From: JAIOPA01 sp046076045
GTDB lineage: Bacteria; Eisenbacteria; RBG-16-71-46
Reading direction: 5' to 3'
NCBI GenBank assembly: GCA_046076045.1
Contig: JBJTRI010000033.1
Location: forward strand, 1-64,000
DNA length: 64,000 nt
Shown here: positions 34,559 through 43,109 of the stretch, one piece after another
How the letters are laid out: each line of letters starts with the position of its first letter
How positions within the stretch are numbered: the first letter of the stretch is position 1
Translations under genes and position numbers: made by a program
The notes under the pieces: generated by a model
Told to the model about the DNA's origin: nothing
Seen by the model: only the letters and a program-made list of their open reading frames with translations
Databases searched by the model: none

Positions 34559-36889
34559 ATGTCCACGTTCATCCCGCTGACCGCGATCCGGCGCGAGGGC
34601 GAGGCCGCTCCGCCGGTCGAGACCGTGCGGCTGCGCATCTCGGGCATGCACTGCGCCTCGTGCGTGGGGCGCGTCGAGCGTGCGCTGGTCGGGGTCGCGG
34701 GCGTGCAGGCGGCGCGCGTGAACCTCGCCACCCAGCGGGCCGAGGCCGACGTCGCGCAAGGGGCGGGCGAGGGCGCGATGCCGGCGCTCGTCGAGGCGGT
34801 GCGCGGGGTGGGCTACGAGGCGCACCCGGTGAGCGCGCCCGTCGCCGACGATCGCGAGACCGCCGAGCGCGCCGCCGAGGAGGCCGCCGAGCGCCGACGC
34901 TTCGCGCTCGCGGCCGGCTTCGGGGCCGGCGTGTTCGTGCTCGCGCACGTCGGACTGGTCGCGCCGGGGGTCCTGCCCGGCACGCCGTGGCAGCAGGGCG
35001 TGGCGCAGGCGCTGCTCGCCATCCCGGTGCAGTTCGTGGCGGGTGCGCCCTTCCTGCGGGGGCTCGTGCGCGGCGTGTGGCACCGGCGCCCCGACATGGA
35101 CACGCTCGTCGGGTTGGGCACGCTGACCGCGTTCCTGTACTCGGTGTGGGTGCTCGCCGCCCGGCCGGTCGTGGCGCACGCGGGCCACGGCATGCTCGAC
35201 CTGTACTTCGACACCTCGGCCACCATCGTGGCGTTGGTGCTGCTCGGTCGCGTGCTCGAGGCGCGCGCTCGAACCGGCACCTCGCGCGCGTTGCGGGCGC
35301 TGCTCGAGTTGCGCCCGCGCACCGCGCAGCGCGTGCGTGCGGGGCACGAGGAGACGGTGGCGCTCGACGACGTGCGGCCCGGCGACGAACTCGTGGTGCG
35401 TCCCGGCGAGCGCATCCCGGTGGACGGCCGCGTGCGCGAGGGTCGCACCGCGGTGGACCGCTCGCTCGTGACCGGCGAGAGCCTGCCGGTCGAGGTCGGC
35501 CCGGGCGACGTCGTGACCGGTGGCACGCTCAACGGCCACGCCGCGTTCACCATGACGGCCGAGCGTGTGGGCGCCGACACGGTGCTGCTGCAGGTGGTCG
35601 CCCTGGTCGAACGCGCGCAGACCAGCAAGGCGCAGGTGCAGCGGCTCGCCGACCGGATCGCCGCGGTGTTCGTGCCGGCGGTGGTCGCGGTCGCGATCCT
35701 GACCTTCGCCGTCTGGTGGGCCGCGGGCGCTCCGCTCGACGAGGCGCTGCCGCGACTGGTCGCGGTGCTCATCGTGGCCTGTCCCTGCGCGCTGGGGCTC
35801 GCCACGCCCACGGCGCTCGTCACCGCCACCGGACGCGGCGCGCAGTTGGGCGTGCTCGCCCGCGACGCGGGCGCGCTCGAGCGCGCCGAACGCGTGGATC
35901 GCATCGTGTTCGACAAGACGGGCACGCTCACGCAGGGCGCGCCGCAGTTGGTGGACGTGGTGGCCGCACCCGGCGTGGAGTCCGCGCGTCTGCTCGAGGT
36001 CGCGGCCACGGTGGAGCGTCGCAGCGAGCACCCGCTCGCGCTCGCGGTGCTGCGGGGCGCGCGCGAGCGCGGCGTGGAGCCGCGCGCGGTGGAGTCGTCG
36101 GGTGCCACGCCCGGTCGCGGCGTGTGGGCGCGCGTCGCGGGTCGCGAGTGGGTGGCCGGCACGAGCGCGCTGCTCGCTGGGCACGGCGTGTCCGACGCCT
36201 CGCTCGCCGACGATCGCGAGCGACTCGAGGCGCAGGGACGCACCGTGGTGGCCGTGGCCGAGGACGGCACGCTCATGGGGCTGCTCGGGCTCGCGGACAC
36301 GCTGCGCCCCGAGGCGCCCGCGGTCGTGCGCGCGCTCGTCGCGTCGGGGTACGAGGTCTGGATGATCACCGGGGACCACGCCCGCACTGCGGCGACCGTG
36401 GCGGCGGCCGTGGGCATCGCGCCCGAGCGCGTGCTCGCCGGTGTGGAGCCCGCGGGCAAGAGCGCGGCGATCGAGCGCCTGCAGGCGGAGGGGAAGCGCG
36501 TGGCGATGGTGGGCGACGGGCTCAACGACGCGCCCGCGCTCGCGCGCGCCGACGTGGGGCTGGCCATGGCGAGCGGCACCGACGTCGCCATGGCCGCGAG
36601 CGCGTTCACGCTGGTGCGAGGCGACCTCGGTGCGGTCCCCGATGCGCTTCGCCTGGCGCGCCGCACGCTGCAGGTGGTGCGTCAGAACCTGTTCTGGGCG
36701 TTCGCCTACAACGTCGTCCTCATCCCCGTCGCGGCCGGTGTGCTGGTGCCGCTGCTGCGGACCGGTGGCCCCGTGGGCCCGGTGCTCGGTTGGTCGGGCG
36801 CCCTGCATCCCATGCTCGCCTCGTTGGCCATGGCGCTCTCGAGCGTCTCCGTCGTGTCGTCGTCGCTGCGTCTACGCTCGTTCCGATGA
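34559..36889 (+). CDS. copA: copper-translocating P1B-type ATPase
   Basis: Exports Cu(I)/Ag(I) from the cytoplasm. The 776 residues comprise one N-terminal heavy-metal-associated domain with C32-x2-C35 in GMHCASC, eight membrane segments with the ion-binding C408-P-C410, and the phosphorylated D452 in DKTGTLTQG. The nucleotide domain carries SEHPLA, and GDGLNDAPAL is the hinge. The ATG sits 3 bases after the cusA stop, so the transporter set from the cytoplasm to the outside is one unit. Confidence 0.95.
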   Translation: MSTFIPLTAIRREGEAAPPVETVRLRISGMHCASCVGRVERALVGVAGVQAARVNLATQRAEADVAQGAGEGAMPALVEAVRGVGYEAHPVSAPVADDRETAERAAEEAAERRRFALAAGFGAGVFVLAHVGLVAPGVLPGTPWQQGVAQALLAIPVQFVAGAPFLRGLVRGVWHRRPDMDTLVGLGTLTAFLYSVWVLAARPVVAHAGHGMLDLYFDTSATIVALVLLGRVLEARARTGTSRALRALLELRPRTAQRVRAGHEETVALDDVRPGDELVVRPGERIPVDGRVREGRTAVDRSLVTGESLPVEVGPGDVVTGGTLNGHAAFTMTAERVGADTVLLQVVALVERAQTSKAQVQRLADRIAAVFVPAVVAVAILTFAVWWAAGAPLDEALPRLVAVLIVACPCALGLATPTALVTATGRGAQLGVLARDAGALERAERVDRIVFDKTGTLTQGAPQLVDVVAAPGVESARLLEVAATVERRSEHPLALAVLRGARERGVEPRAVESSGATPGRGVWARVAGREWVAGTSALLAGHGVSDASLADDRERLEAQGRTVVAVAEDGTLMGLLGLADTLRPEAPAVVRALVASGYEVWMITGDHARTAATVAAAVGIAPERVLAGVEPAGKSAAIERLQAEGKRVAMVGDGLNDAPALARADVGLAMASGTDVAMAASAFTLVRGDLGAVPDALRLARRTLQVVRQNLFWAFAYNVVLIPVAAGVLVPLLRTGGPVGPVLGWSGALHPMLASLAMALSSVSVVSSSLRLRSFR

Positions 36890-36966
36890 ACCGCTTCCCG
36901 ATGTCGTAATGTCCCATCACCCGACCGTCGCACCCGCGGCGGTCCCCACCCGAGAGGAGATCCCCG

Positions 36967-37302
36967 ATGCGTCGTCCGTTCGTCCTCGTCGCGCTGCTCG
37001 CCCTCGTCGCCGTGACCGGTTGCACCCCTGCGGGCCCGAAGGAGCTGCAGGTCACCGTCACCGACCTCGGCTTCGAGCCCAAGGAGCTCGTCATCCCCAA
37101 GGGTGGGGCCGCCGTCGTGGTGATGACGCGCAAGAGCGACAACACCTGTGCCACCGAGGCGATCTTCGCCGAGACCGGCAAGCGCTACGACCTGCCGCTC
37201 AACACGCCGGTGCGCGTGGACCTGACGGGCGTGAGCCCCGGCACGCTGCACTACGGCTGCGCGATGAACATGATGGAGAAGGGCACCATCGTCATCGAGT
37301 GA
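36967..37302 (+). CDS. cupredoxin-like lipoprotein
   Basis: A 111-residue exported protein. Residues 1-19 are a lipoprotein signal with lipobox AVTGC. The rest is one cupredoxin fold (VTVTDLGFEPKELVIPKGG), ending with HYGCAMNMMEKGTIVIE, where the H, C and M residues match blue/red-copper ligands. It follows copA after a short gap with GAGAGGAGAT before the ATG. It probably binds copper handed over by the exporter. A terminator hairpin follows directly. Confidence 0.87.
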   Translation: MRRPFVLVALLALVAVTGCTPAGPKELQVTVTDLGFEPKELVIPKGGAAVVVMTRKSDNTCATEAIFAETGKRYDLPLNTPVRVDLTGVSPGTLHYGCAMNMMEKGTIVIE

Positions 37303-37317
37303 CGCGTCCCGTCACCC

Positions 37318-37373
37318 GTGGACACGGCGAGAGGCGTCCGGCGACGAGCCGGACGCCCCTTCGTCGTGTCCAC
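37318..37373. terminator. bidirectional terminator after the copper island
   Basis: A two-part hairpin: inner 10-bp stem GGCGTCCGGC/GCCGGACGCC (37333-37342 with 37348-37357) inside an outer GTGGACACG/CGTGTCCAC pairing. It separates the convergent cupredoxin gene and the small secreted gene. Confidence 0.8.
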
Positions 37374-37377
37374 ATCG

Positions 37378-37788
37378 TCAGGGTCGGAAGGAGGAGCCCT
37401 GTCCCCAATAGCTGTAACTGTCCAAGCCCAGCGTCAGGACCTCGATGTAGAGGAAGCCGATCGGAGTGCCCGACGAAAGGGCGGACGTGTCCATGACCTT
37501 GACGAACCCCGCCCCATCCACCGCGATGAAGTAGTGGTGGGGACCGCTTGTGGTGTGAGCCATCAATCGGCGGTCGCGCGAGACCCAGTAGTAGTCATCG
37601 CCTTCCTTCTCGATGATGCACTTGTATCGAGTGCGGTCCTTGCTGGACAGCACGACACGCTTCGTGTCCTGCATGCTGCTGACGACACCGGTCTCCGGGG
37701 TGCCTGAGAAGACCGTGGTCGCGGCAAGAGCCGTCGAGGCGAAGAGGAGTGCGAGCCCGACCGGCACGAGGTAACGGGGAATCGACAT
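37378..37788 (-). CDS. small secreted protein of unknown function, low GC
   Basis: A 136-residue protein with a clean signal peptide (VPVGLALLFASTALAAT). The mature part is a beta-rich domain containing MQDTKRVVLSSKDRTRYKCI and SGPHHYFIAVDGAGFVKVMD. Its single Cys lies in RYKCIIEKEGDD. AAGGAGG stands before the ATG at 37788 (an upstream in-frame ATG at 37806 lacks one). The gene is visibly lower in G+C than everything around it and uses A/T-ending codons, which suggests recent acquisition. I cannot assign a function. Confidence 0.7.
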   Translation of the reverse strand: MSIPRYLVPVGLALLFASTALAATTVFSGTPETGVVSSMQDTKRVVLSSKDRTRYKCIIEKEGDDYYWVSRDRRLMAHTTSGPHHYFIAVDGAGFVKVMDTSALSSGTPIGFLYIEVLTLGLDSYSYWGQGSSFRP

Positions 37789-37833
37789 GCCAAACCCTCC
37801 TTTCAAGTACAGGTGGGAGAGGCGATATCGATA

Positions 37834-38664
37834 TCAAGCCAGCCCGAGGTCGTCGAGCTCGTCCTCGTCGAGGCCCATGAGGTGGCCGACCTCGTGCAGC
37901 ACCGTGATGCGCACCTCGCGCGCCAACTCGTCGAGGTCGCGGCAGTGCCGCAGCAGGTTGCGCCGGAACAGGAAGATCGCGCCCGGGGCGTCGGGCGGGG
38001 CGCTCGTACCCTGCGCGAAGATGTGACGGCCCACGAACAGCCCGAGCAGGTCGGGGGAGAGCGGCGGATTCTCCTCCGACAGCATCTCCGCGGTCGGGAG
38101 CGGCTGCACCAGCACGGGCAGCTCCTCGAGCTCGGCACGGATGCGCTCGGGCAGCTCGCTGACCGCGCGCTCGACGAGCGCGTCGAACGTGTCGTCGTCC
38201 ACCGTGAGCGGCTCGGGGAAGCGCTCGGCGTCGAGCCCGGCCGCGACCTCGGCGGCCGCCGCGGCGCCCTCGGGATCGCCCAGGTGCTCGAGCGTGCGCG
38301 ACAGCAGGTCGTGCGAGAACCCGTCGTCGGTATGCACGGCGAGCGCGCGGCGCACGTCGGACTCGGTCTCGGCGAAGTGCGCGAGCTCGTAGTGGCAGGT
38401 GGCACGCAGCGCGAAGAAGCGCGCGGGGTCGGCCGAACGCTCGGCGCCCGCGAGCGCGGCCAACGCCTGGTGCGGTTCGCCCTCCTCGAGCTTGAGCGCG
38501 GCGTCCTCGACCAGCAGGTCGGGGTGGCGCGGGCGCTTGCGCATGAGCCGGTCGAGCGCACTGCGCGCGTCCTCGACCTCGCCGTCGTCGAGCAGCTCGG
38601 CGATGCGGTCCACCTCGGCCCAGTCGGTCTCGTCCAGCGTCTCGTAGGGTTCGTTCCGGTCCAT
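37834..38664 (-). CDS. zincin-like metallopeptidase with TPR-like N-terminus
   Basis: A 276-residue cytoplasmic protein. The C-terminal third is the Zincin_1 (DUF1025-type) fold with HEVGHLMGLDEDEL, whose two His and Asp/Glu are the zinc site. The N-terminal ~150 residues are acidic, helical and TPR-like (LRATCHYELAHFAETESDVRRAL). The start at 38664 (DRNEPYETLDE) is the first Met with sensible composition; the frame is open further upstream. The substrate is unknown. It lies 45 bases before the small secreted gene on the same strand. Confidence 0.75.
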   Translation of the reverse strand: MDRNEPYETLDETDWAEVDRIAELLDDGEVEDARSALDRLMRKRPRHPDLLVEDAALKLEEGEPHQALAALAGAERSADPARFFALRATCHYELAHFAETESDVRRALAVHTDDGFSHDLLSRTLEHLGDPEGAAAAAEVAAGLDAERFPEPLTVDDDTFDALVERAVSELPERIRAELEELPVLVQPLPTAEMLSEENPPLSPDLLGLFVGRHIFAQGTSAPPDAPGAIFLFRRNLLRHCRDLDELAREVRITVLHEVGHLMGLDEDELDDLGLA

Positions 38665-38791
38665 CCCGGTAGGGTATCGGAGTCGCGTCCGGCGCGCATG
38701 GCGCGGGGGTGGCCGCGGGCGGCGGGCACGGCTATGGTTCCCGACCCGGCCGCCCGGCCGGGCCCGTCCCCACCCGCCGAGGAGCCCCGCG

Positions 38792-41242
38792 ATGCGTCCC
38801 TTCCTCCTGATCGTGCTGCTCGCCCTCGCGTCCGCCCCGGTCGTTCGAGCCGCGGACGAGCCCATCTACCGCACGCCGCCGTCGGTGGTCGCCGACCTGC
38901 TCACCGCCCCACGCGTCCCGCGCGGCGCTCCCAACGCCTCGCCCGACGGGGCGTGGCTCGCCGTGCCCGACCTGCGCTCGCTCATCCCGGTCGCCACGCT
39001 CGCCGAACCGGTGCAGCGGTTGGCCGGGCTCGAGGTGCTGCCGGGCCTGTGGGCCAACCGCGCATCGCTCAAGAACGCCGCGGCCGGGCTCACGTTCTAC
39101 CGCGTCGCCGACGGTTCGCAGGTGCGCGCGCAGCTGCCGGCCGACGTGCGCATGGGGCCGGTGCGCTGGTCGAGCCGCGGCGACCGCGTCGCGGTGGTGG
39201 CCTACGCCGAGGGCGGCGGTGAGCTGTGGATCGTGACCGCCGCCACGGGCGAGGCGCGCCGTCTCGAGGGCGTGCGCCTGCACACGGTGAGCGGCGTACT
39301 CGAGTGGTCGAACGACGACTCGGCGCTGCTCGTCTCGCTGGTGGTGGACCGACCCGCGCCCGCCGCGTCGTCGCGCGTGCCCGAGGGGCCGGCCGTGCGG
39401 CGCTCGGCGGGGCGCCCGACGCCGCAGCGCGTCGCGCGTGACGTGCTGCGCACGCCCGAGGACCAGGCCGCGTTCGAGCACGTCGTGACCGCGCAGTTGG
39501 CGTGGGTGCCCGCTGCCGGCGGTGCGCCGCGTCCGTGGGGCGAGCCGGTCGCGCTCGCGGGTGCCACGCTGTCGCCCGACGAGCGCGTGCTGCTGGTGCG
39601 GCGGTTCGCGCGCCCGGCGCCGATCGGGTTCCCGGTCTCGTTGTTCCCGCGCCGGGTCGAGTTGTGGTCGGCCGACGGCGGTCCCGCGATCGTCGTGGGC
39701 GACGTGCCGCTCAACGACCGCAGTGCGATCGCGAGCGTGGCCCCGCTCGGGCCGCGCGAGTTCGCGTTCGCACCCGACGGTCGGTCGCTCTGGTACGTGA
39801 GCTGGCGCGACACGCCGGGGGCGAAGCCGCAGGCCGCGGTGCGCGACACCGCGCTGCCGCCGCCCGGCGACGACGTCGTGCTGCGGCTCGACGCGCCGTT
39901 CACGGGGGCCCCCGTCGAGGTCACCCGCACGACGTTCCCGGTCGAGGGCCTCATGTTCATCGCCGACGGTCGCAAGCTGATCGTCGAGGAGGGCTACGAG
40001 CCGCGCCGCGTCGAGCGCCAGTCGTGGCTGGATCCGCGCGACCCCGGCAAGCGACACACGCTCGTGTACCGTTCGACCGAGGGCGCGTACGACGCGCCGG
40101 GCGGGTTCGCGATGCGGCCCGCGCGTCACGGCTGGACGGTGTGGACGACCGCCGACGGTCGCGCCTTCTACCGCATCGGTGAGGGCTATCGCGCCGACGG
40201 CCAGCGCCCGTTCCTCGACCGCGTCGCATTCGACGGCGGCGCGCGCACGCGCCTGTTCGAGAGCGCGCCCGACCGCCTCGAGGCCCCGGTGACGCTGCTG
40301 TCGGCCGACGGCCGCCGCTTCCTCACCCTGTCGCAGACCGCGACCGAGACCCCGAACTGGTTCCTGCGCCGCGCCGGCGAGTCGAGCGCGGTCGCGGTGA
40401 GCGCGTTCCCCAACCCGGCCGAGGCGCTGTCGCGCGCCCAGCGCGACAAGTTCACGTTCCAGCGCGCGGACAGCGTCAATCTCAACGCCGAGGTCGTGCT
40501 GCCGCCGGGCTGGAAGCCCGCCGACGGCCCGCTGCCGACCGTGTTCTGGATCTACCCGAACGACTTCCGCTCGGCCGCGGCCGCATCGGAGAACCGCAGC
40601 TCGCCGCACCGCTTCCCGTCGCAGAGCGCGCTCAACCCCGAGGTGCTCGTCACGCAGGGCTACGCGGTGGTGAAGCCCGACCTCGCGATCGTCGGCACCA
40701 ACGACCGTTACGTCGAGGAGCTGCAGCGCTCGGCGCAGGCGGCGGTGGACGAGTGCGTGCGTCGCGGGTTCACCGACCGCGACCGCATCGCGGTGGGCGG
40801 CCACTCGTACGGCGCGTTCTCGAGCGTCAACCTGCTCGCGCACACGCGCCTGTTCCGGGCCGGGCTGGCGAGCGACGGCGCCTACAACCGCACGCTCACC
40901 CCGTTCACGTTCCAGGCCGAGACGCGCAACCTGTGGGAGGCGCGCGACACCTACCTGGGCATGTCGCCGTTCCTGTACGCCGACCGCATCGAGGCGCCGC
41001 TGCTGCTCATCCACAACCTCGACGACACCAACGTGGGTACGCACCCCATGCAGAGCCAGCGGCTCTACGAGGCGCTGAACGGCCTCGGCAAGACCACGCT
41101 GCTCGTGGAGTACCCGTACGAGGATCACGGTCCGGTCGCGCGCGAGACCGTTCTCGACTACTGGGCGCGCGCTCTCGAGTGGTTCGACCGCTACGTGAAG
41201 GGCGCGGCCCCGCGCCCGGCGGGCGAGTCGCCGCGGCCCTGA
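38792..41242 (+). CDS. exported S9-family prolyl oligopeptidase-like peptidase
   Basis: 816 residues: signal peptide (LLIVLLALASAPVVRA), a long beta-propeller-like N-terminal region and a C-terminal alpha/beta-hydrolase peptidase domain. The catalytic Ser is S672 in GGHSYGAF, the acid is in LDDTNVGT, and the His is in YEDHGPV. The propeller/hydrolase layout resembles the S9 glutamyl endopeptidase/dipeptidyl-peptidase group. Exported and single, probably for peptide scavenging. A GC-rich hairpin follows. Confidence 0.88.
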   Translation: MRPFLLIVLLALASAPVVRAADEPIYRTPPSVVADLLTAPRVPRGAPNASPDGAWLAVPDLRSLIPVATLAEPVQRLAGLEVLPGLWANRASLKNAAAGLTFYRVADGSQVRAQLPADVRMGPVRWSSRGDRVAVVAYAEGGGELWIVTAATGEARRLEGVRLHTVSGVLEWSNDDSALLVSLVVDRPAPAASSRVPEGPAVRRSAGRPTPQRVARDVLRTPEDQAAFEHVVTAQLAWVPAAGGAPRPWGEPVALAGATLSPDERVLLVRRFARPAPIGFPVSLFPRRVELWSADGGPAIVVGDVPLNDRSAIASVAPLGPREFAFAPDGRSLWYVSWRDTPGAKPQAAVRDTALPPPGDDVVLRLDAPFTGAPVEVTRTTFPVEGLMFIADGRKLIVEEGYEPRRVERQSWLDPRDPGKRHTLVYRSTEGAYDAPGGFAMRPARHGWTVWTTADGRAFYRIGEGYRADGQRPFLDRVAFDGGARTRLFESAPDRLEAPVTLLSADGRRFLTLSQTATETPNWFLRRAGESSAVAVSAFPNPAEALSRAQRDKFTFQRADSVNLNAEVVLPPGWKPADGPLPTVFWIYPNDFRSAAAASENRSSPHRFPSQSALNPEVLVTQGYAVVKPDLAIVGTNDRYVEELQRSAQAAVDECVRRGFTDRDRIAVGGHSYGAFSSVNLLAHTRLFRAGLASDGAYNRTLTPFTFQAETRNLWEARDTYLGMSPFLYADRIEAPLLLIHNLDDTNVGTHPMQSQRLYEALNGLGKTTLLVEYPYEDHGPVARETVLDYWARALEWFDRYVKGAAPRPAGESPRP

Positions 41243-41263
41243 GAGGCTCGCTCGGGTGTCCCG

Positions 41264-41291
41264 GGGCCCGGGGGGCATGCCCCTCGGGCCC
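41264..41291 (+). terminator. terminator after the S9 peptidase
   Basis: A hairpin of GGGCCCG with CGGGCCC (41264-41270 with 41285-41291) continued by an inner GGGG/CCCC pairing past a bulged T. It isolates the next promoter, at 41370. Confidence 0.6.
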
Positions 41292-41369
41292 TTGGGCTTG
41301 CCGGGGTGCGCTGCGGTGGCGGGGCGCGCTGGCCGATGACGGTGGCACAAGCCGCACCGGGACTTGACC

Positions 41370-41399
41370 TTGACCCTTCGCGGGCGCGGTCCCTAGACT
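41370..41399 (+). promoter_or_regulatory. sigma-70-type promoter of the selenoprotein gene
   Basis: TTGACC (41370-41375) and TAGACT (41394-41399) are separated by 18 bases. A second TTGACC overlaps just upstream (41364-41369). The start codon is about 65 bases downstream. Confidence 0.7.
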
Positions 41400-41464
41400 C
41401 ATCCGACGCGCTTCCCGCAGTTCCCCCGTCCGGGCCTCCCGGCCCGCTCCGGAGATCCCACCCG

Positions 41465-42922
41465 ATGAAGTCCCTGCTCTCGCGTTGGCTGGCGGTCGTC
41501 GCGGCCCTCGCGCTCGCCGCGTCCGTGCTCGGCGCGGCCACGACCCCCCGCAAGGTGGTCGAGCCCGACAAGCTGATCATCCTGTCCACCACCGACGTCA
41601 AGGGCAAGAACGAGCCCTGTGGTTGACACACCCCCAAAGGGGGTCTCGCCCGGCGGGCGAGTTTCGCGGACAGCATCAAGGTGCAGTACGGGCAGGTCCT
41701 GCTCGTGGACAATGGCGGCTTCTTCCCCGAGGAGCCGGACAGCCTGTACCGGGACAAGGCGTGGTTCCTGATGGACGGCGCCGTGCTCCTGGGTACGGAC
41801 GCGACCGGCATGAGCGAGAAGGAGCTCAAGTACGGCCGTGGCTGGCTGCTGGCGCAGCTCAAGCGCTCGCGCCTGCCTATGGTGTGCGCCAACGTCTGGG
41901 ACAAGACCACCAAGAAGACGCTCGTGCAGCCCTACACGATCGTGCGCAAGGGCACGGTCAACGTGGGCATCTTCGCGCTCACGAGCGACAAGGTGGACAT
42001 GGGCCCGGCGCGGGACTCGCTCACGGTCGAGGACCCGGCCGTCGCCGCGCAGCGCACCGTCGCCGAGCTGCGCAAGAAGGGCGCGACCGTCATCGTGCTG
42101 CTCTCGAGCCTCGGCAAGGTCGAGAGCGAGGACCTGGTGACCGCCGTGGACGGCATCGACGTGCTCGTCGCGGGCCGCAACGTGCCGGTGGTGCAGCGCG
42201 GTCGCATGATCAAGAACACCATCGCGTGCTACGGCGGCGAGCAGGGCCAGCACATCGGCCGCACCATCGTGACGCTCGATGCCGCACGCCGCATGACCAC
42301 GGGTGAGAACGACGTGTTCGTGCTCGGGCCCGAGGTGGGCGAGAAGCCCGAGATCCTGCAGCTCGTGAAGAGCTTCAACGACGCCTTCAACGACAAGATG
42401 CGCAAGATCGAGAAGGAGCGCGCGGCCCGCGCGGCCCTGCAGACGGGCGGCGAGACCAACGCGCAGGCGCAGATGTCGGCCGACCACTACGTCGGCATGG
42501 AGGTCTGCATCCGCTGCCACCAGCCCGAGTACCAGCAGTGGCTCAAGACCGGTCACGCCAAGGCGTGGGAGACGCTGGTCGAGGACAAGAAGGAGTCCAC
42601 GCCCGAGTGCATCGGCTGCCACGTCGTGGGCTACAAGCAGCCGGGTGGGTTCCAGACCGCGGACGACGCCCCGAAGCTGGCCGACGTCCAGTGCGAGAAC
42701 TGCCACGGCATGGGCACGCAGCACGAGGCGTACGCCACGGTGCCGCAGAAGGTGACCGAGGCGACGTGCGTGAGCTGCCACAACGCCACGACGAGCCCCA
42801 ACTTCAGCTTCGCGGTGTTCCAGCCGCACGTGGTGCACAGGCCGCCCGCCGTGCTGCCGCCGCTGCCGGTCAATCCCGCCAAGATGAAGATGAAGCAGGG
42901 CACGATGGGCGGTTCGAAGTAA
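41465..42922 (+). CDS. selenocysteine-containing UshA-fold/tetraheme cytochrome c protein
   Basis: A 485-residue exported protein with an in-frame TGA (41624-41626) read here as selenocysteine 54. Signal peptide (LAVVAALALAASVLGA), then a UshA/5'-nucleotidase-like domain (about 35-300) beginning LIILSTTDVKGKNEPCG-Sec-HTPKGGLARR, then a tetraheme cytochrome c part. Heme sites are CIRCH 348-352, CIGCH 382-386, CENCH 410-414 and CVSCH 435-439. Its paralogue at 45648 has Cys at the Sec position. The metal ligands of UshA (DxH, NHEFD, GGHSHH) are replaced by DVK, TDATGMSEKELKYG-type and GRNVP segments, so a phosphatase is unlikely. A redox Cys-Gly-Sec centre feeding hemes is my inference. It has its own promoter and GGAGAT before the ATG, and a strong terminator follows. 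Confidence 0.85.
41627..41661 (+). promoter_or_regulatory. bacterial SECIS-like element downstream of the in-frame TGA
   Basis: Directly after the TGA come two perfect hairpins: ACCCCC-AAA-GGGGGT (41630-41644) and CTCGCCC-GGC-GGGCGAG (41645-41661). The second has GG in its apical loop 26-27 bases after the TGA, within the range known for bacterial SECIS elements recognised by SelB. The codons used here (AAA, GGG, GGT) are rare in this genome; the Cys paralogue uses AAG, GGC, GGG at the same sites. RNA structure therefore seems to be under selection. Confidence 0.75.
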
Positions 42923-42949
42923 CCGTCGTCCCACCGGAGTGATCCCGGA

Positions 42950-42977
42950 GCCCCCGCGGACCCGCGTCCGCGGGGGC
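42950..42977 (+). terminator. terminator after the selenoprotein gene
   Basis: A 12-bp perfect stem GCCCCCGCGGAC/GTCCGCGGGGGC (42950-42961 with 42966-42977) with a 4-base loop, flanked by CCGGA/TCCGG pairing. It separates the selenoprotein unit from the promoter at 42993. Confidence 0.85.
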
Positions 42978-42992
42978 TTCCGGTCGTCACGC

Positions 42993-43022
42993 TTGACGCT
43001 CGTTCCGGCGCGCACCTAACTT
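42993..43022 (+). promoter_or_regulatory. sigma-70-type promoter of the cbs operon
   Basis: TTGACG (42993-42998) and TAACTT (43017-43022) are separated by 18 bases. It lies about 90 bases upstream of the cystathionine beta-synthase start. Confidence 0.65.
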
Positions 43023-43109
43023 GCCCTCGGCCCAGAGCATGCGGCCCCCGACGCACCCGGGGCGCGCCGGCCGCTCCCATGTCCCATCCCCTTCCTCATG
43101 GAGCGACCC

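Noticed and set aside
30971..36808. Open frame of 1945 codons antisense to the copper-efflux genes
   Set aside because: Its composition is His/Arg/Gly-rich and repetitive, as expected from the reverse of high-GC codons; the + strand genes have clear families.
41624..41626. In-frame TGA read as a nonsense mutation making two pseudogenes
   Set aside because: The rest of the frame shows no decay, heme motifs are intact, the TGA sits at the redox-active Cys position and a SECIS-like structure follows.
41630..41644. CCCCC-AAA-GGGGG hairpin as a transcription terminator
   Set aside because: No T-tract follows and it lies inside a long intact reading frame; it is better explained as part of the SECIS region.
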